Assembly (NCBI GenBank): GCA_937889705.1
Contig: CALBYO010000108.1
Coordinates: forward strand, 1 to 9,220
DNA length: 9,220 nt
Source of the DNA: an uncultured Bacillota bacterium
GTDB lineage: Bacteria; Bacillota; Clostridia; Christensenellales; UBA1242
Direction of reading: 5' to 3'
A program made the translations under genes and the position numbers. The notes under the pieces were generated by a model that was not told the origin of the DNA, searched no databases, and saw only the letters and a program-made list of their open reading frames with translations. Shown here piece after piece: positions 6,635 to 9,220 of the stretch. Position 1 is the first letter of the stretch; each line of letters begins with the position of its first letter.

Positions 6635-7874
6635 ATCTAAAAAAGTTCTCTGGGTGAATAACATGTTCTTCTTTTATGTCCATATCCGAAAGTCTTTTGT
6701 CTGCAAGAACGATTGCCTTTTTAATTTTTGAATTCCCATATTTCTTTTGAATTTTATTTACACAACTTTCATATTCTTCAAGTTTTTTCTCTTTTTTGTC
6801 GTCAATTAATTTTTCTTGAATGTTGCTGTCCCATTTTAAACCACCAACCGAAACGCCAGCACCACGAAGAGCAATGTCGTCAAAATTGAAATTCTGCAAA
6901 ATCAGATTATAAGCGATGTCGGTGAGTTTGGTAGAAGAAAGTATGTGAGAATTAATCCGCTTCTGCCAGCCGTCTGATGATAAGTCTGTTTTTGTAATAT
7001 GTGCATGAACGACACAAAAACCTTTTATGCACAAATCTCTTAGCCTTGAAACAACGCTTTCGGATAGTAATGTCAATATAATTTTTAACTCTTTTTCGTT
7101 TGTTATGTCTTTGTAATTTGTCATGCTGTTGCCTATTGATTTTATTGGAATTTCATCTTCAAGGTTTCTAACAGGCGACATATCCTTGCCATTAGCAAAA
7201 TCGTGTAAATATTCGCCCCATTTTCCCAGTTTTTTAATAAGCAAATATTTGTCAAACTGCGCTAAATCGCCGATAGTAAAAATGTTTAGATGATTGAGTT
7301 TCTTTTTAGTTTTTCTGCCAACATATAGCAAGTTTTCGCATGGCAACTGCCAAATCAATTCTTTATAATTATTTTCAGTGATTTCTACAATTTCATCATT
7401 ATCTGCTAAATCTGAACCCAATTTTGCGAAAATTTTGTTAAAACTAACGCCGATTGAAACAGTTAACTTAGTTTTTTTGTAAATTTCATCTTTGATTTTT
7501 TTTGCAATATCCATAGGTGAACCAAGCAGGTTAATGCTTTGAGTTATGTCGAGCCAACTTTCGTCAATGCCGAATGGTTCGATGAAGTCTGTGTAATTTT
7601 CAAATATTTTCCTTACAATTTTGGAGTATTTCATATAGAGCGGAAAATTGGCGGTGATTGTGATTAAATCGGGCGCTAAATTTCTGGCTTCCCAAATGGT
7701 CATGCCTGTTTTAACTCCCAATTTTTTTGCCTCTTTGCTTTTGGCAAGTATTATGCCGTGTCTATCTTCTGGCGCTCCGCAAACTGCAACATTTTTACCT
7801 TGCAAATCTGGATTTATCATACATTCTACGGACGCGTAAAAATTGTTTAAATCAACATGTAAAATTGTTCTCAC
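6633..7874 (-). CDS. dinB: DNA polymerase IV (Y-family translesion polymerase)
   Basis: This is a low-fidelity Y-family polymerase that copies past damaged bases. The 413 residues begin with ILHVDLNNFYASVE, giving the metal-binding Asp8 and a Tyr at the steric-gate position 13. DRHGIILAKS (37-46) follows, then the second catalytic pair Asp104-Glu105 in GIDESWLD, and SIGVSFNKIFAKLGSDLA (140-157). A helix-hairpin-helix-like stretch (about 181-205) and a little-finger domain (about 248-345) complete the fold. Asn10 stands where E. coli DinB has Asp10, as in many Firmicute members. The C-terminal tail (GNSKIKKAIVLADKRLS...IHPENFFR) resembles the clostridial-type subgroup, and I cannot point to a clear clamp-binding motif. 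The start is GTG; the ATG two bases upstream is out of frame and runs into a stop at once. No good Shine-Dalgarno sequence and no recognisable LexA box precede it, so SOS control is not shown. Confidence 0.93.
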   Translation of the reverse strand: MRTILHVDLNNFYASVECMINPDLQGKNVAVCGAPEDRHGIILAKSKEAKKLGVKTGMTIWEARNLAPDLITITANFPLYMKYSKIVRKIFENYTDFIEPFGIDESWLDITQSINLLGSPMDIAKKIKDEIYKKTKLTVSIGVSFNKIFAKLGSDLADNDEIVEITENNYKELIWQLPCENLLYVGRKTKKKLNHLNIFTIGDLAQFDKYLLIKKLGKWGEYLHDFANGKDMSPVRNLEDEIPIKSIGNSMTNYKDITNEKELKIILTLLSESVVSRLRDLCIKGFCVVHAHITKTDLSSDGWQKRINSHILSSTKLTDIAYNLILQNFNFDDIALRGAGVSVGGLKWDSNIQEKLIDDKKEKKLEEYESCVNKIQKKYGNSKIKKAIVLADKRLSDMDIKEEHVIHPENFFR

Positions 7875-7892
7875 ATATTAATTATTTCTTTT

Positions 7893-7908
7893 GTTTACTA
7901 AACTAAAC
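7893..7908. promoter_or_regulatory. Small palindrome with repeat upstream of dinB (possible operator)
   Basis: On the + strand GTTTA-C-TAAAC (7893-7903) is a perfect palindrome around one central base, and a second TAAAC follows directly (7904-7908). It lies 19-34 bases upstream of the dinB GTG, where a promoter or operator would be expected. It does not resemble the Firmicute LexA box as I remember it. In such AT-rich DNA it could be chance. Confidence 0.25.
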
Positions 7909-7912
7909 ATAA

Positions 7913-7940
7913 AAAAACAAGATGAAAACATCTTGTTTTT
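7913..7940 (-). terminator. Strong hairpin terminator after the small - strand gene
   Basis: A perfect 12-base-pair stem (7913-7924 with 7929-7940) closes an AAAA loop (TTTT on the - strand). Read on the - strand, the stem ends in a run of T. It lies 4 bases past the stop of the 73-residue gene, so it ends that operon and separates it from dinB. Confidence 0.85.
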
Positions 7941-7944
7941 AAAA

Positions 7945-8166
7945 TTATTCTTTTTCTGAATCTTGTTTTTTTGCTTGCTTCTTTGCTTGTTTTGCAGCGT
8001 TATTTGCTTTTTTGATTTCATCGTTAATTATTTTCTTAACGATTGTTGCAGAACGAGATTTTTTGCCGTCTGGATTTGGATATTCTTCATTCAAAACATC
8101 GTTTAAACGTTTTTTGTATGATTTTCCATAATCTTCTTCGCGTTGTTCAATAAATCTGTCTATCAC
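7945..8166 (-). CDS. Small lysine-rich protein of unknown function
   Basis: I do not recognise this 73-residue protein. It is highly charged and hydrophilic and has no membrane segment or cysteine. The first part (DRFIEQREEDYGKSYKKRL) looks helical, a short NPDGKKSRSA turn follows, and the C-terminal third is a Lys/Ala/Gln tail (NNAAKQAKKQAKKQDSEKE) likely to be a charged helix or disordered. The start is GTG. It overlaps the TGA of the upstream gene by 4 bases (GTGA on the - strand) and has no Shine-Dalgarno sequence, which suggests translational coupling or, less likely, a -1 frameshift from the upstream frame. A strong terminator follows immediately, so it is the last gene of its operon. 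Reality as a gene is supported by the tight packing and the terminator, but not by homology. Confidence 0.65.
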   Translation of the reverse strand: MIDRFIEQREEDYGKSYKKRLNDVLNEEYPNPDGKKSRSATIVKKIINDEIKKANNAAKQAKKQAKKQDSEKE

Positions 8167-9220
8167 TTTGTTAATTGTTTTTTCTTTTGCGTCTTCATTA
8201 CAACAGGAGCGAACAAGTTAAGTTTATTTTTATTTTTCAAAACAAATATCAAACTTTGAACAGGGGACACGATTGCATTGTTTGTGCCTTTAATTTGTTG
8301 TCTGTCTTTATCAGTGATAATAAATGAGTCAACAATTCCTGGAAGTTCTTGTTTAAGATTTGTTATGCCTGCAAGAAGTGCTGGACCTGTTAAAGCGTGT
8401 AAAACTCTTTTTGATTTTTTAGGTGCTTCAACGGCTTCTTTTTCAATTTCAATATTATATGTTTTTTCAAGGTTAGAGCAGTTGAACAATGCTTGCAAAA
8501 CATCTTTTGGATTTCTTGTGTATTTATAACCCATTTTTTCCATGTTTTCAACAATTCTTTCAACTGTGAAGCCTAATTTGCTTGCAATATTCTTTGCAAC
8601 TTCTTCTGTTATGCTTGTGATGATTTTTGTTACATTATTGCCATAAGTTGCAACAAGAGCTAAGTCGTTTGAAATTTGAAGTTTTAATGCTTCGTCAATT
8701 TTGTATGAAACTTCTGGATTTCCCATGTCTGTTGCTCTCATAATAGCAAGAGTGAGAACATCGTTGGTTACATTTTCGATTTTTTCAAGTTCAACTTTGT
8801 TGAAATTCTTATTGAGTTCAGCGTATTTTTCTGCGTTTGCTGCTTTACATTCTTCAATCATTTTTGTTGCTACTAAACTTGCAAGAACAACAACTCTATC
8901 ATTTTCGTTTAAAGAATAAGTTGAGTTAACATTTAATTGATTGTAAACATCGTATCCGTTAGCAGTTTTTGCAAAATATTTGCCGTTTGTTGAAACATAT
9001 TTGAAATCGAAAGTTGTGTTCAATTTTTCGCCAAATAATTTAACAAGTTTTTCATATCTTGGGCAGGTTGTTTCGTTGCCAACATAGATTGATTTGCTTG
9101 AAAAATTTGTTACTAATGGGAATTGAATTCCGTTAAAACTTGTTGGGAGAGAAATCAAAGCGTGAGCAGAATATTTATTTTCTGCGTAAGGTTCAATTTG
9201 CGATACAATGCCTCTTACTC
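8163..9220 (-). CDS. Unrecognised protein, N-terminus beyond the window
   Basis: I cannot assign this protein to a family. The frame has no stop from base 9218 to the TGA at 8163-8165, giving at least 351 residues, so the gene is cut at the right edge. The TTG at 9156-9158 is probably internal, because about 20 further residues upstream (ending in KYSAHA) read as normal protein. The product looks soluble: no membrane segment or signal peptide is visible. It has a mixed first part (YEKLVKLFGEKLNTTFDF) and a helix-rich middle (ASLVATKMIEECKAANAEKYAELN). A later stretch (NIASKLGFTVERIVENMEKMGYKYTRNPKDVLQALFNCSN) is also helical. Next come a charged hinge (EAVEAPKKSKR) and a basic C terminus (KTQKKKQLTK). 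Asn is often AAC, not AAT, which may hint at higher expression than the germination genes. The small gene downstream overlaps it, forming an operon. Confidence 0.8.
   Translation of the reverse strand, partial: VRGIVSQIEPYAENKYSAHALISLPTSFNGIQFPLVTNFSSKSIYVGNETTCPRYEKLVKLFGEKLNTTFDFKYVSTNGKYFAKTANGYDVYNQLNVNSTYSLNENDRVVVLASLVATKMIEECKAANAEKYAELNKNFNKVELEKIENVTNDVLTLAIMRATDMGNPEVSYKIDEALKLQISNDLALVATYGNNVTKIITSITEEVAKNIASKLGFTVERIVENMEKMGYKYTRNPKDVLQALFNCSNLEKTYNIEIEKEAVEAPKKSKRVLHALTGPALLAGITNLKQELPGIVDSFIITDKDRQQIKGTNNAIVSPVQSLIFVLKNKNKLNLFAPVVMKTQKKKQLTK

Noticed and set aside
7874..7876. ATG two bases upstream of the dinB GTG as an alternative start
   Set aside because: It is in another frame and reads straight into a TGA stop.
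9156..9158. TTG as the start of the right-hand - strand gene
   Set aside because: The frame continues without stop to the window edge and reads as normal protein; no binding site precedes the TTG.
1..9220. CRISPR array, insertion sequence, tRNA or rRNA gene
   Set aside because: No regularly spaced repeats, no transposase, no terminal inverted repeats and no recognisable structural RNA were seen; coding sequence fills almost the whole window.

Overview
The window looks like chromosomal DNA of an AT-rich, endospore-forming Firmicute (Bacillota), probably a clostridium-like lineage. The main evidence is a complete spore germination set: a three-gene GerA-type germinant receptor followed by sleB and ypeB. 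TGA is used as a normal stop and start sites carry AGGAGG-type ribosome binding sites, so the standard bacterial code applies. I cannot name the species.

Layout. Bases 1-566 hold the 3' end of glmS (amino-sugar synthesis, + strand). After a 39-base gap comes a tightly packed + strand receptor operon with 4-base ATGA overlaps between genes: GerAA-like (606-2051), GerAB-like (2048-3262) and GerAC-like (3259-4515). A 51-base gap leads to sleB (4567-5235), and ypeB (5245-6603) follows at once with a near-perfect ribosome binding site that overlaps the sleB stop. A bidirectional hairpin terminator at about 6606-6634 separates this block from three - strand genes: dinB-type DNA polymerase IV (6633-7874), a small lysine-rich protein of unknown function (7945-8166), and a larger unrecognised protein that runs off the right edge (8163-9220).

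How the parts work together. The receptor in the spore inner membrane would sense small-molecule germinants, and SleB, with its partner YpeB, would degrade the spore cortex once germination is triggered. Thus the sensor and a main cortex-lytic effector sit side by side, whereas in Bacillus subtilis they are at separate loci. The two parts also share a promoter-like element. A GAATA box, a 17-base spacer and a GATAATA box, followed by A, occur both just before the GerAA gene (571-600) and just before sleB (4515-4544). They match at 24 of 31 positions and resemble forespore sigma-G/sigma-F promoters. The copy before the receptor operon lies so close to the GerAA start codon that the mRNA may be leaderless. 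The GerAC-like subunit has no lipobox cysteine and carries a Gly/Ser-rich linker, both departures from the classical lipoprotein. The right-hand pair of genes has no recognised function.
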